The notes under the pieces: model-generated
What the model saw: only the letters and a program-made list of their open reading frames with translations
What the model was told of the DNA's origin: nothing
Databases searched by the model: none
Translations under genes and position numbers: made by a program
Shown here: in pieces, positions 34,588 through 46,650 of the stretch
How the letters are laid out: each line of letters opens with the position of its first letter
Position numbering within the stretch: position 1 is the stretch's first letter
Assembly: GCF_001411555.2 (NCBI RefSeq)
Contig: NC_049901.1
Location: 39,588,964-39,652,963 of the forward strand
Direction of reading: 5' to 3'
Source: Juglans regia
Lineage: Eukaryota > Streptophyta > Magnoliopsida > Fagales > Juglandaceae
Length of the DNA: 64,000 nt

Positions 34588-35470
34588 TATTAACTACTCA
34601 CTCTTTTGTCTTTTTCTTTCTTTTTAAACTATTATTCTCTAGTGAATATTTTAAACAAAAATTTAAATTATTTTTTTGCAAGTACGATAATATTTTCAAA
34701 ATTATTATGTCTTAAAGAAAAATCTAAATTTTTGTCAAAATTCACTTTTTCCAAAGGTAATATTTTGTAACGGTTAAATTTTAAAAATTAGTAGGAAATT
34801 GAAATTGTACATAGCACTGTGAAAATGTGTTTGTTAATAAAAATTAGTTAAATGTTTAGTAAAAATGATTTTATTTAATATTATTGAAAGATATAAAATA
34901 TAATGAGCCTCACATTAACAAAAATAAGAAATTTGATTTTTATGATATTGGTTCTAATTTTGAAAAAAGAGTAGGAATAATAAATATATCTAAATGTATT
35001 ATATTAAATTGGAATTAAAAAAAAAATCAAATGAATGATTTAGGGAACTGGATGTAGCTAGCCCACTTTAATTTCTTCCATTTCATATTTTTCCCCTATA
35101 ATTTAGCCAAGGGTCACTTGATGAAGCGGATCGAATGCAGTGGTCTTAGGAATGCTTATGATCAGAGTTTGTTATATATAGTTAAGAACACCCACATTAA
35201 TGTACAATATATATATATGTAAGAACTGGTACGTACATGCTTCCCTTCCTTAGTGCGTACGAAATAGCCTTACATCATCAATTGGGATGCATGGCATAAC
35301 TAAATGGAATTAAGGAACGGATCTTCAGTTTTTTTATTTTTTTTCTTGCTACTTAATTTCCTCTATATTTATTTTATACAAACTCCACCTTTAAACTTTC
35401 ACCTTGTATATGAATGCACCTCTCAAATGCTAATAACTTTGTAGAGAAGGAAGTAGGATTTCATCACTTT
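34588..35470. other. AT-rich flank and distal promoter of the GH17 gene
   Basis: No gene or clear repeat pair. The interior up to 35050 is very AT-rich. 35100-35460 is more balanced and should include the promoter of the glucanase gene. Confidence 0.45.
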
Positions 35471-35477
35471 TTCACTC

Positions 35478-35484
35478 TATAAAT
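35478..35484 (+). promoter_or_regulatory. TATA box of the GH17 gene
   Basis: CACTCTATAAATCC lies about 180 bp upstream of the ATG at 35664. It predicts a transcript start near 35510 in the CT-rich stretch, typical of plant core promoters. Confidence 0.6.
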
Positions 35485-35663
35485 CCATCGACGAGAAACC
35501 TAAAAATTCCCCTTCCCCGCCCCCTCTAGATCTCTTACATGCTTTCAACTCTCAAGTCACCATTATTTCTGCTCTTTGAAACATTGATTCTCTCTTGGTT
35601 CAAGAAAGATTCGGATTCAGAGAGAAAACCCAGTTAAAGAATATTCATCCAAGAAGGAAAAAA

Positions 35664-37997
35664 ATGACACAAACCAGCTTGCTTTTTCTTGTTTTCATGA
35701 CCATGCTCTATAAGGGCACGAGTATCCATATTCATAACCACAAGGGCAAGGGTGTTGGAGTGAACTGGGGAACCCAGTCCACACAACAACTCCCAGCGGA
35801 TAAGGTGGTAAAAATGCTGAGGGATAATGGGTTTAACAAGCTGAAGCTGTTTGAGGCCGATGAGAACATTCTTGGGGCTCTGATGGGGACAGATATTGAA
35901 GTGATGCTGGCACTACCCAATAAAATGTTGCGGAATTTGAGTGAGGATCCTGATGCTGCGGCTTCCTGGGTGGATGCCTATGTCACTAGTTATTCCTACC
36001 CTGGTGGAGTCCATATCAAGTTGAGTCACGCACTATAATTTCTTTATCTTAATCAAACCAATTTAGAGTTTCGTTTTCCTTTCCTTTTTAGATCATCTTT
36101 GATTCTTTATGTTCACTAAGTGTTCTATATATCACTTTCGATCACTCTCTAGGTTAATTCTGTAATTTGTTCCCATGCTACAACTGTATGATCCGTTATG
36201 GTCCGAGTTTTTTTCTTTTTCTGGGTTACTATACATTCTCCACGTACGCTTTCCGTGATGGCTTCCTCTCTTCATTGATTGATAGTTCTTGTTTCCGCTT
36301 AAGATCGTTGTTCATAATCTTCTGAATGAGTACTCTCTCACTTCTCTCTACCTTCTTGGAATAGGCTTTTGATCATTCTGGAAATTGGTCTTCCCGTACT
36401 TGTTCTAGTACTTATCCTCATTGGATTACCTTCAACCATCATATTTGTGTCATTCGTGTGTTCTGATATTCTTTTCTGGCATCTTTTATTATCTGTGGGA
36501 GGTAGTTAAGTCGATTCCATGATCTATCGAGAAACATTCAGTTTTTAGCATCTTCTGGGTACTTGGAGCCTAAGTCCTTCAGCTTTATAATAAATTTAGT
36601 GATCCAATAGTAATTTTTTATAGCTCAAATGTCTAGCTCACATGACCGTGCACACGACTTTGGCATCTGGCTTAGGTGTCTGCAACTAAATCTGACTAAC
36701 TTGTATTTTGTTCTACCTAGTATCCAACAAAGCCTATAAAGGTGATCTTGATTGGCCTATACTTTATTCTGGCTTCATTAATTATGCTTAACCCAAAAAA
36801 GAAAAAGGGATATGTTAATGCCCCATGTGTTTGTGTGAAATTACTCTGACTATTATTTTTTTCAGGTATGTTGCTGTAGGCAATGAGCCTTTCCTTAAAT
36901 CTTACAATGGTATTTATCTCCATTGCACATTACCAGCCCTCAGAAACATCCAGCGAGCACTCGACCATTCTAGGCACGGATCCAATGTGAAAGTCACAGT
37001 CCCCTTCAACGCAGACGTCTACTACTCACCGGACTCAAACCCCGTGCCGTCTGCCGGTGACTTCCGGCCTGAACTCCGAGACTCCACAATTGAAATAATC
37101 CAATTCCTGCATTCAAATGATGCGCCTTTCACTGTCAACAGCTACCCTTTCCTCAGTCTCTATTTGGGCGACGATTTTTTCCCCGTGGACTATGCGTTCT
37201 TTGATGGAGCAAACAAGCCTGTTAAAGATGGTGATTTGCTTTACACCAATGTGTTTGATGCAAATCTGGACACTCTACTTTCAGCTTTGTCTAAAGCTGG
37301 TTACCCCGACATGAAAATCATAGTTGGTGAAGTCGGGTGGCCAACTGATGGCGACAAGAATGCAAATATCCAAAATGCAAATAAATTCAACCAGGGATTA
37401 CTCCGACATGTTCTGAGTGGAAATGGAACCCCGCTGAGGAAAGGTGTAATTGACATATATCTGTTCAGCCTCATGGATGAGAATGCTAAAAGCGTAGCTC
37501 CTGGAAGCTTTGAAAGGCACTGGGGGTTGTTTGAATACGATGGAAAGCCAAAGTATGAGTTAGATTTGTCAGGTTTGGAGAAGAATAAAGATCTGGTACC
37601 AGCTGAGGACGTGAAATATATGCCAAAAAGGTGGTGTGTTCTGAATCCAGATGCTATTGATTTGGATGATTTGCCAGACAGTATCGACTACGCTTGCAGC
37701 AGATCAGATTGCACTTCTTTGGGTTATGGGTCTTCTTGTAATCATCTGAGCGTGGAAGGGAATGCATCTTATGCTTTCAACATGTATTATCAAGTCAATG
37801 GGCAGCAGATTTGGGACTGTGATTTTTTTGGGTTGGCTATGGTGACTGATGAGGATCCATCCGATGAGAACTGTCTATTCCCGGTGATGATTTCTTATGG
37901 TGCTGCAGTGTTGCTGCATGGGGGAGTTTCAGATACAGTAGTAAAAGTAATTTGGGGATCATATATGTTTTTGGGGTTTCTGCTGTTATATATATAA
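35664..37997 (+). CDS. Glucan endo-1,3-beta-glucosidase (GH17) with X8/CBM43 domain, GPI-anchored
   Basis: Two exons, 35664-36019 and 36866-37997, give 495 residues; the intron is GT-AG in the Lys codon of [11 protein letters not shown]. Family members hydrolyse beta-1,3-glucan (callose) in the apoplast. Residues 1-21 form a signal peptide ([12 protein letters not shown]). The GH17 domain starts at [19 protein letters not shown] holds the general acid Glu; [13 protein letters not shown] holds the nucleophile Glu. The X8 domain starts at RWCVLNP and has the spaced cysteines of a callose-binding module ([29 protein letters not shown]). A hydrophobic C-terminus (about the last 15 residues) suggests a GPI signal. 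The start is the ATG with a purine context before the signal peptide. The early intron splitting off the first quarter is usual for this subgroup. Likely plasma-membrane or plasmodesmatal; the paralogue is not assigned. Confidence 0.93.
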
Positions 37998-38335
37998 GCA
38001 TATATGTTTTCGGGGTTTCATGCATTCACATAGTTTTTGTCTAGCTAGTTAGGTTGATTGGTACTTTGTACGGCTAGCATGGATAGATCATTGAATTATT
38101 TATGAGATGTCTTTGCCATGTATTTATCATTTTTATATTTGGTTAATATAAAAATAATAATAATTTAAAATATGTCGCTGCAACAATCGATCGATATGGT
38201 AGGAGATGACAAATTTAAAATAAAAAATAACTCTGGTGTTATGAAATAGACCAATCTCAATAGAATCTTCTATTTCCAAATCGAATTAGTTGCATTTGTC
38301 AATTTCTTTAGTGCATTGTGATGTGTAGATCATCA

Positions 38336-38386
<51 letters not shown>

Positions 38387-38562
38387 AGGATACTTGAGTT
38401 TCCTAGTTATTTATGTTATCATATGCAAATTCTGCAACACTATACTTCTCGGTGTTGATCAATAATGGATATGCATTTTTAACTCTCATATCTCACTCCA
38501 TTAAGAGAATTTCTCTTATTTTTTTTGTCTGTAAGTATTCTAATTGTTAGGGTTATTAAGGC

Positions 38563-38760
38563 CTCGTTTGTTTTCGCAGATGAGATAAGATTAAAGTTAA
38601 AAGTTGAATAAAATATTGTTAGAAATATTTTTTTAATATCAGTTTTATTTTGAGATTTGAAAAAATTGAATTATTTATTTTCTTTTATATGAAAATTTGA
38701 AAAGTTGTAATGATTAAATGAAATGAGTTGAGAAAAGTGGTGAAAATAAACAAGGCCTAA
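38563..38760. mobile_element. TGAGATGAGATG-family MITE, copy 2
   Basis: Termini GGCCTCGTTTGTTTTCGCAG and AAAATAAACAAGGCCTAA form about 20-bp inverted repeats. The interior matches copy 1 (AAAAGTTGAATAAAATATTG, TTTTTTTAATATCAGTTTTA, AATGAAATGAGTTGAG). Confidence 0.8.
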
Positions 38761-39105
38761 TTAATGTCATGATACCGAAGTTTAATTAGTGATTAAGAAA
38801 AGACAAAATTTGTTAAAGAATAAAAAAACAGAAGTGTGATATTTATCTTAATTTGTGTAATATTCAGCGTATGATTTACAAGTTTTTAGTATTTTGTATC
38901 GAGTTATATTTTATATTTTGCTCGCATTTCATTAGCTAGGTGATCGACATGATATAATATTTGTTTAACTTTTATATTTTTTTGAAGAAATGATTGATGA
39001 AATATAGCGTCACATTGACACAGTAAAATACGATAGTAAAATATGAATTATAAATAAAGGTGTGGAGTATATTAATATGTTTATATATAAATATATATAT
39101 ATATA

Positions 39106-39725
39106 TGTTAATGCCCAAAAACAACACAACCCATAAGAGAAAAAAGATCCATTCTTGAGACGCATTGAGGTGGGTTGGGTCTCGATCAGTATTGTTGAGA
39201 TCCCCCAGCAGTGGTCCGATGAGGTTGTACGGTGTTGGTATGTACATCCATGACAATGAACAATATTTAAATGCAAAGAAAATAAGATGAGATGAGCACA
39301 GATTTACGTGGTTCAACACTAGACCTACAACCAAGGGAGTTTGTGGAGGGAAGATTCTACTATAATACATTTGTTACAGTCTCTCATAACCTCTCATTTC
39401 TCATTATACAATAAGAGCCAGAGATCTATATGTTGGAGAAGATATTCTATCCGGAGCTCTCTGTCCTGAGGTTGAAAAAGAAGTCGAAGCCTAAAAGAAA
39501 AGTCGGAAGTCCCCCTCAAACCATAGGCTCCCTGTCCCTTTTATCTGACCCTCTGCTTACGTGCCTTTCGGTAGTGGTGAAGCATGTTTGCTTTGCGTGT
39601 TTGACCCTCTCTACTTAGTCATTTCTTGTCTCATTTTCCTCTCTTCCTTTATCTTCTAGTGATGACCCATTGATAGGTTGAACCTTGAGATCTATTTTCG
39701 GCCTTGTGTATTTTACCTCCTCACA
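39106..39725. mobile_element. Candidate solo LTR, 620 bp
   Basis: Begins TGTTAATGCCC and ends CTCCTCACA, so TGT...ACA. It is flanked on both sides by ATATA, although that lies in a TA tract and is weak evidence. Inside is CAGATTTACGTGGTTCAACA followed by CCTACAACCAAGGGAG, a word pair often seen in plant LTRs. No partner LTR or internal region exists nearby. Confidence 0.55.
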
Positions 39726-40228
39726 ATATATATATATATAGATTTTTTTTGTTTGCTTTTTGATTTTGTACCCTTAATTCCTTTCCCTACCAAAAGAAAA
39801 TAAAAGAGAATAGAAGGCCGTGTGAATTATTTGAATGCATAAGTTGATTAGTGATGCACATATCATAGACAAGAAGGCTGGACTGATAGAAAATGGGCAG
39901 GGAGATTATAAAAATATGAACTCGCGGGGCTATAAAGTATGGATTGATCAGATCTCTTATAATTGTGAGTGGATTTTATAGGACTCCATTATTCTATCTT
40001 AGACAAATTTTAATTTGAAGTCACGGCCCAATATTAGGCCAACTTCAATTCTAAAATAACTGGGCCTTGATGTCATTGGAAGATCAGTAATTTGCGTATC
40101 AAAATTGTGGATACATTCTATCTAGTATCCAATTATAGGTGTATATGAGTGTACTAATATTATATATATATATAAATATATATATTATATACATATATAT
40201 ATTGTTGATTTGTTAATAAACATCCTAG

Positions 40229-40438
40229 CCCCGTTTGGATATAGAAACGGTTTCATTTCATCTCATATCATCATTACAATTTTCCTAAATTTTCATACAA
40301 AATATAATAAACAATTCAACTTTTTCAAATCTCAAAACAATAATAATATTAAAAAATAATATTCTAATAAAATTTTATTCAACTTTCAATTTTTATTTAA
40401 AACTATCTCATTTCATTTAACTATCCAAATTAGGCCTT
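40229..40438. mobile_element. TGAGATGAGATG-family MITE, copy 3 (reverse orientation)
   Basis: Starts GTTTGGATATAGAAACGG and ends ACTATCCAAATTAGGCC. The interior TTCATTTCATCTCATATCAT ... TATTCAACTTTCAATTTTTA is the reverse of copies 1 and 2. Confidence 0.8.
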
Positions 40439-40713
40439 AAAATTGAAGAGTTCTTATTCTCTCTTGATTTTTTAAGATCATAAAAGTGATATAACATTTT
40501 CAAAACAATTCATCATGAAGGGTTATTAAATTGTTGATCATTGATAATTATTAATTTTTTATATTTTTATATTTAACTTTTTTTTTTAAAGGATATTTTT
40601 GTATCTAACTTAAAAGATGCTGAGTGAGATTCATATGTTAATGATTCAATACCAAAAAATAAAAAATAAACACCATTTAGACGGGGCAAAAAAGGAAAGA
40701 AATAATCTTCTGC

Positions 40714-40719
40714 CACGTG
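40714..40719 (+). promoter_or_regulatory. G-box (CACGTG) upstream of the DUF936 gene
   Basis: TGCCACGTGGAG is a palindromic G-box about 330 bp before the start codon. G-boxes bind bZIP or bHLH factors. A role here is inferred from position only. Confidence 0.35.
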
Positions 40720-40965
40720 GAGTTATGCGATTGGAAATATAGAATCTGCTCCTCCAAGGTTCCTGCCACATTAACATCCTTTGCCCTTTCAGTTAAGGTA
40801 ACGGTAACGCAGCCCATAGCGACCAACTGACCCATTTCGAACAAAAGATTCTAGCGGGATTTTGAATTTGAATTCTGTAACGGACAAATCTACCTATCCT
40901 TTATTTCCAGTTCTGCCACTTCTAGCCAGTACTTCTCTTCCACTCCACCTCCTCCTTTACTCTCA

Positions 40966-40966
<1 letters not shown>

Positions 40967-41017
<51 letters not shown>
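40967..41017 (+). repeat. (TC)n microsatellite in the 5' leader of the DUF936 gene
   Basis: About 25 TC repeats followed by TGTGTGTGTG, ending about 20 bp before the start codon at 41048. CT-rich leaders are common in plants, but one this long and this close to the start is likely to vary in length between individuals. Confidence 0.9.
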
Positions 41018-41026
<9 letters not shown>

Positions 41027-41047
41027 ACAGGCACGCGCTCACCTACA

Positions 41048-44000
41048 ATGGCGTCTCTCACTCCAGGGATCCTCCTGAAGCTCCTCCAATCAATGAACTC
41101 CACCACCCGTGTGACCGGAGACCACCGCTCGGCTCTCCTACAAGTCATCGGCATTGTCCCTGCCCTAGCCGGTTCTGACCTCTGGCCCAACCATGGCTTC
41201 TACGTCCAGCTCTCCGATTCCCTCAACTCCACCTACGTCTCCCTCTCCGAGCGAGACAACGACCTCATCTTGACCAACCGGTTGCAGCTCGGCCAGTTCG
41301 TGTACGTAGACCGCTTCGAATTCGATTCGCCCGTTCCACGTGTCTGTGGGATCCGCCCAATCGCCGGGCGCCACCCGTTCGTTGGAACCCCCGAACCGCT
41401 CATTGCGCGGATTTCAGCCTCAAAACGCGAGTTTGTGATTCAACCTGTCGCGGACTCGGATCAATCGGCTGACCCGATCGCTATTTATTTGTCCAGCAAG
41501 AAGTTAGAGGAAGCTCGAAGCGAAAATAAGGAATCATTGAAGCTTGAGTCGAAGGCTGAAAAGGGCAGATCAAGGCAGGCTCTGGCACCTCGAGATAATC
41601 TACTCGTTGGAAATGTGGGGAATTATGATGAACCAAAGACTTCGGATAGGCCTCAAAGGTTCTCGTCTCCTGCAAGTGCTAAAAGATCAGTATCAAGAGG
41701 GAAGAAGAACGTGGCTGTAGTGGAGAGAGACCCATCACCGGCGGCAAAGGGAAAGAGGTCGGCGTCTCCAGTGCCTTCAAAATGTGTGGTTCCGAGTTTG
41801 GTTTCTGCTCGGGAAGAGAATCGGAAGACATCAAGGGAGCCGTCAATCATCGTGCCTTCAAGGTACCGGCAGCCATCTCCAAATGGGCGGAAGCAGGCTT
41901 CGCCTAGTGCACGAAGGGCTTCTCTTTCTCCAGGTAGGAGGTTGTCGGGGGGAGTCAAGCTTTCGCCCATGGTGGCCGGAGGTCCCATGGATTCCACCAG
42001 TAAGAAGAAGATGGCAACTATTGTTGCTGGGATTTCCAAGGTTTCGGAAGCGCTTGTTGGGTCTGCAAAGACAATTCGGAAGAGCTGGGATGAGCCGCCA
42101 GCAATGGCAGCCCCAGTGGAGCAGAAAGAGAAGGCTGTTTCAAAGAATAAACAGAATCTGCAAGCAATTTTGCGGACTCAGGTAAATTTATAACCCTTGT
42201 CGATACTTAAAACTCTGCTTACATAATGAAATCTTGTCTCTATAGTTTCTGTACTTCAAATTTTCTCATTCCCATTTTGTTGCCACTTCTTTAAGCATTA
42301 AGCTTTTGCATGAAAAACTTGATTTACTATTGGGATTTATACGCTAAGCTTTTACGAGAAAAAAATGCTCTTGTTTTTATTCATTGGTAGTAGAATGGAC
42401 TTCTGTGGTAGCATTACATTTTCTTTCAAGGCTTTACTGTGCTCTTATTTTACGGTGAATGTTTTGCTCAAGTTTCTCTATCTGCATTCTTACAATAGAA
42501 AAAAAAAAATCACAGCATCTGCCCAGCTCTTACTTTGGTTGCTCCACTCCGTTAACATATGTCATTGTTGATATCATTGAATTTCAGTTTGGACTGATTA
42601 GAGATATGAGTAACCTTTTGTGTACGCCATCGCGAAATGAAATGGCTGTGAACAGGCATGTCTGATTCACACATTTGGTGAACTGATGTAAAGAGAAAAG
42701 GAACAGAAAATGAATGAAATCTAAGCATCCTGTTGGCTTGGTCAAAGTCTAATAATAGCTAAATTTTAGCTAATATGTGCTAAAAAACTACCACATTGGA
42801 TTGGGTATTTCAATAAAATTTTAGACTTTACAACGATTCTCTAAATTTGTTGGTGAACAGTAGGTTAGCCAAACATTAAAATATTCAATTCTCACTTCTC
42901 TCACAAAAATATGTAGGTAGTTTTTGTAATTGAGAAATTTGATTCTATTAATTATTATTAAATATAAAATGAGATAAAAATAAATAAATTAGTTAATGTT
43001 AATTATAATATTAATTATTAAGTTAATTATAATGATAAGTTAATTATAATATAATTATTATTTAATAAATTTGATAAATATTAATATTAATTTAATTCTA
43101 ATATAATAATAATTATTATTAATATTTAATGTTAATTTAATATTTAATAAATCTAATAAATATTAATTTAATTATTATTAATATTAAATTGGTAGAATTA
43201 TAAAATGTGATACAGATAAATTAAATAAAAAAATTATTAAATTAATAATATTTTATTATTATATAGACAGTAAATGGTTAATCCAATGTGAAGATTGAAT
43301 TTAAATGGAATAGGTAAATGTAAAAAAGTGTGATATTAGCTAAATTTTAAAGATGAATTTAGTCAAGTCAATGAGAATGCTCTTAGAAATTCTTGATTTG
43401 ACATTTTACCTCTAACAGAGCCAAATCAATAACTTCGTTGATCAGTCTTCCCATTTGTAAGTGTAATTCCCTATGATATATGATAAATTATAAGTGAAGA
43501 GTCTATAACTCAGCAAAATCAATGCTTTGCTCTTAGACATATCCATTAGCATATTCACTCAAGAATGTCCTTTGGTCAGAAGTCAACTAACATGATATAT
43601 ATATGGTCATAAACGCAATCTACCATGTGAATATTTTCAGTAATTACCCGTGAAATCACCACCAGTGCTAATGAGAAAAGATAAATTTAATTATTTCTAT
43701 TTCACTCCGCATTTTATCCCTTTTACTTGAAGTTATGTTGTTTCCGATATTCCTTTACGGATTTTCTTATTTTCATTTCTGTGCACTTGAGATTTCTCAT
43801 TGATATTCTCTCCAGAGCTTGTTTTGTTCATTGCGTTCTTTCCTGCTTTCCAGGCTGCAATTTCTAGACGTTTAAGTGACGTAAACGGTCGAAAACTGAG
43901 TACCGACGATTCTTCAAGTGATGAGAAAATGAAACCAAGCTCTCCTGACAGTTGTCTGATTGAAGAAAAATTAAACTTAGGAGCTCTTGGTATCACTGTT

Positions 44001-45428
44001 CATGAAAAGAAATGGACTGACGGCAGTGTTCCATTGGATGCAGTGTCTGTTGATCTTGCAAGCCTTGGGAAGGTATGGATCAAGATAGGAACTTGGATTG
44101 ATTGATTGAGTCGGACAGCACTGAATAGAACTAAGTTATTAGCCACTTGGTAGTTACTACGTGATTGCATCCGAATTGTTCACAATTAATGCGGCAAGGA
44201 TTACTTTATATCTAGTTAAAAGACTAAAAGAATTATTAAATCTTGATTAAAGATTGAAGACAGAAGGTTGACTTTTAACACGTCAACCAAATGCAGGATG
44301 CCATGCAAAGGAGAGCTGTTGCTTCTGCAGCTGCAGCTGAAGCATTGAAGGAGGCCCTTGCTACTGAATCTGTTGTAAGGAGTTTGAGGTAATAATAATT
44401 CCTCTCTCCCATCAGTTTTATATTTCTCTTCAAGTGCACACATTTGAAGCAAAGACGCAGCACACGTGGTTTATAAAACAGGGTGGCACAACTTCATTAA
44501 TAATAAGCCTGCGAGACAACTTGAAAGCATAGTCTAATAAGTTTTTTGCGTTCTCAAATCACAGTTCTGTGATTATAATTGCCATCTTAATGATACAAAG
44601 TTCGCTTATGGCTTTAATACTGAGGGTGTATTTGATATTGTGGTCTGTCTCAACTTCATCCATTTTATTCTCTAACAATTTGTTGAAGGGAGCCTAATTA
44701 TATTACTTTCTATCCTTCTCAGCATGTTCTCAGAACTCTCTTCTGAATGCAAGGCTGGAAATCCTTTGCCCACCATTGATAGGTTCTTCACAATCTATAA
44801 CGATGTTGTGAGATCAACTGTGATTGCTGAATCAGTTGCTAGTAGCCAGAATTCTGACATACCTGATGACAGTATCCCCACGGAGCAATCTAATCTGTGG
44901 GTTGAAGCTGCCTTGGCAACAGACCTGCAGATTGTCTCCCTTCTTACCAGCCAAGATCATGATCCCCCTTCAACTCTAAGGAAAAGTTCGTCAAGACGAA
45001 AATCTTCTCATAATGCACCTCCCAAGGTCCATCAAAAGGTCTCATCGTCTTCATTGCCACAATCCAATCCGGGTAGTGGGGTGTGGACAAGGGGTCATGG
45101 TATGAAAGAAACAGCAGAGCTTGCAACGAAGCTGCTATCTGAAATGCAAATTTGGTTTCTAAGATTTGTTGAGGAGTCCCTTGATGCAGGTTTTAGAGTG
45201 TTGGGAGAGCGTGGCACTGATGGGGGTAAATCAATGTGTCTTGATGGGAGCTCCATTGCTGCAGTTTTATCCAAGTTGAAGCGAGTCAATGATTGGTTGG
45301 ACCTTGTGGTTTCTAAAGGGGATGAACAGCTGACAGAAAAGGTTGAAAGGCTGAAGCGAAAGATCTACGGATTTGTCATCCAGCATGTTGGGACTACGTT
45401 TGATAACTCCTTGTCCCTTGCTTCTTGA
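41048..45428 (+). CDS. DUF936 (CORD-type) protein, putative microtubule-associated
   Basis: Four exons, 41048-42181, 43854-44072, 44297-44388 and 44723-45428, give 716 residues with GT-AG introns. The conserved N-terminus starts [18 protein letters not shown] and includes [20 protein letters not shown] and [39 protein letters not shown] ends the first half of the DUF936 domain (PF06075). A long basic, Ser/Pro-rich middle ([36 protein letters not shown]) follows. The C-terminal part ([29 protein letters not shown]) is the second conserved block. Arabidopsis CORD proteins of this family bind and disorder cortical microtubules; a similar role is inferred. The frame is open upstream of 41048 across the TC repeat, but the MASLTPG start is conserved in the family. 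Intron 1 holds a MITE. Confidence 0.9.
42724..43385. mobile_element. MITE, about 660 bp, in intron 1 of the DUF936 gene
   Basis: The left end AGCATCCTGTTGGCTTGGTC, then CTAATAATAGCTAAATTTTA, corresponds to the reverse complement of the right end (GAGCATTCTCATTGACTTGA, then AAAATTTAGCTAATATC). The interior is extremely AT-rich (TTAATTATAATATTAATTAT-type words). There is no frame. Confidence 0.75.
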
Positions 45429-45754
45429 TTTTCTCTGCCTTTTCTTCTCTTTTGTGAATTATGTTTGAATTCTGAACAAAAAAAATGCTTATGAAATCAA
45501 ATTGGCTTGCGTTATTCTTCACAGGAAAATGATGATTGATTCATTGTAAAGTCAGTGCCAGTTGGTTTTTTCATTCAGTGGAAATCTTACTGAATATATT
45601 TTGGCATTTTGCTTCCTCGCGTGAAGATTATTAGTGAGGTTTGGATTTCTGAATTCTTTAATTTATTTTTACTTTTTGAGAATTCCCTTTTTTTAATTTA
45701 TTTTTTTTCTTTTGTACACAAATAATAGAAGTAAGATGAAATGGCCTATTAAAT

Positions 45755-46145
45755 GACTGACCTCATTTGTATATAAATAAAATATTGTTAAAATATATTT
45801 TTTTAATATTATTTTTATTTTAAAATTTAAAAAAGTTAAATTATTTATTTTATTTTATATAAGAATTTGAAAAAAATTATAATAATGAGTTGAGAGAAGT
45901 TGTGAAAACAAACATGACCATTCCTAACATATTTTTTCATTTTTTTTTTCTTTCTTTTAGTCCATATTTAGATTGGAAACTCAGTTTAACTTATCTCTCA
46001 TCTCATATTATTATAATTTTTTTAAATTCTCACATAAAATATAATAAATAGTTTAATTTTTTCAAATCTCAAAATAATAATACTATTAAAAAATAATATT
46101 TTATTCAACTAATCTAAAATTATCTAATCTATTTCTAAATATTTC
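45755..46145. mobile_element. Two adjacent TGAGATGAGATG-family MITE copies in opposite orientation
   Basis: Copy 4 (about 45755-45925) reads ATAAATAAAATATTGTTAAA ... GAGTTGAGAGAAGTTGTGAA. Copy 5 (about 45957-46145) reads ATCTCTCATCTCATATTATT ... TTATTCAACTAATCTAAAAT, the reverse. They are separated by about 30 bp of T-rich sequence, so the pair could form a large imperfect hairpin. Confidence 0.65.
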
Positions 46146-46484
46146 TTTAAAGTTATTTTTGAAAATGTTACTTTTGAATATATTTCTTTAAAGTTCACGG
46201 ATCACTGCTATTCCCAAAAGGAAAGTTCACGGGCTGGCCTATTTCAGGCCCACAGGAAAGATATTTATGACTATTTTCCTATTAGGCAACATCTAGTTTC
46301 GACAATTTTGTAACTTGTAGATTCCTCCCATTCAAGGTAAAAATTCTTGAGTTCCATTATTGTTTTTAAATTCAAATATGTAACATGCTAATTCTTACCA
46401 TGTTTTAACTATAAATTTATAAGTTATATTATATACTACAAACACGTCTTATTTAGTAACTATTATGTTACGTAAAATAATGTT

Positions 46485-46650
46485 AGGATGCAAACCAAAC
46501 ATGCACACTAGATAAATGATTTTTTTTAATTATTTTTTAAACATCTTTAATCATTAAGAAAAAAAATATAAATTCATTAATTGTCACTTCTTTAATTATT
46601 AAAAAAATTTAAAAAAAATTAAAATACATGAGTGGACACATTTGACCTTT
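46485..46650. mobile_element. MITE related to the 48572-48812 element
   Basis: TAATGTTAGGATGCAAACCA, then a central block TTTTAATTATTTTTTAAACA and CATCTTTAATCATTAAGAAA, then AATACATGAGTGGACACATT, is shared word by word with 48572-48812. Ends are diverged. Confidence 0.55.

Larger units (their letters stand above)
37998..40700. other. Intergenic DNA with an AT microsatellite, MITEs and a solo LTR
   Basis: Contains the glucanase 3' UTR, a long (AT)n run at 38339-38384, MITE copies at 38563-38760 and 40229-40438, and a candidate solo LTR at 39106-39725. 39790-40220 and 40440-40690 have no recognised feature beyond AT-rich sequence. Confidence 0.5.

Noticed and set aside
35595..35663. In-frame upstream extension of the GH17 protein
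   Set aside because: It begins with TTG, not ATG, and would bury the signal peptide; the ATG at 35664 gives a normal secretory N-terminus.
40862..41047. In-frame upstream extension of the DUF936 protein through the TC repeat
   Set aside because: The extension begins with TTG and translates to a Leu-Ser repeat; the MASLTPG start matches the family.
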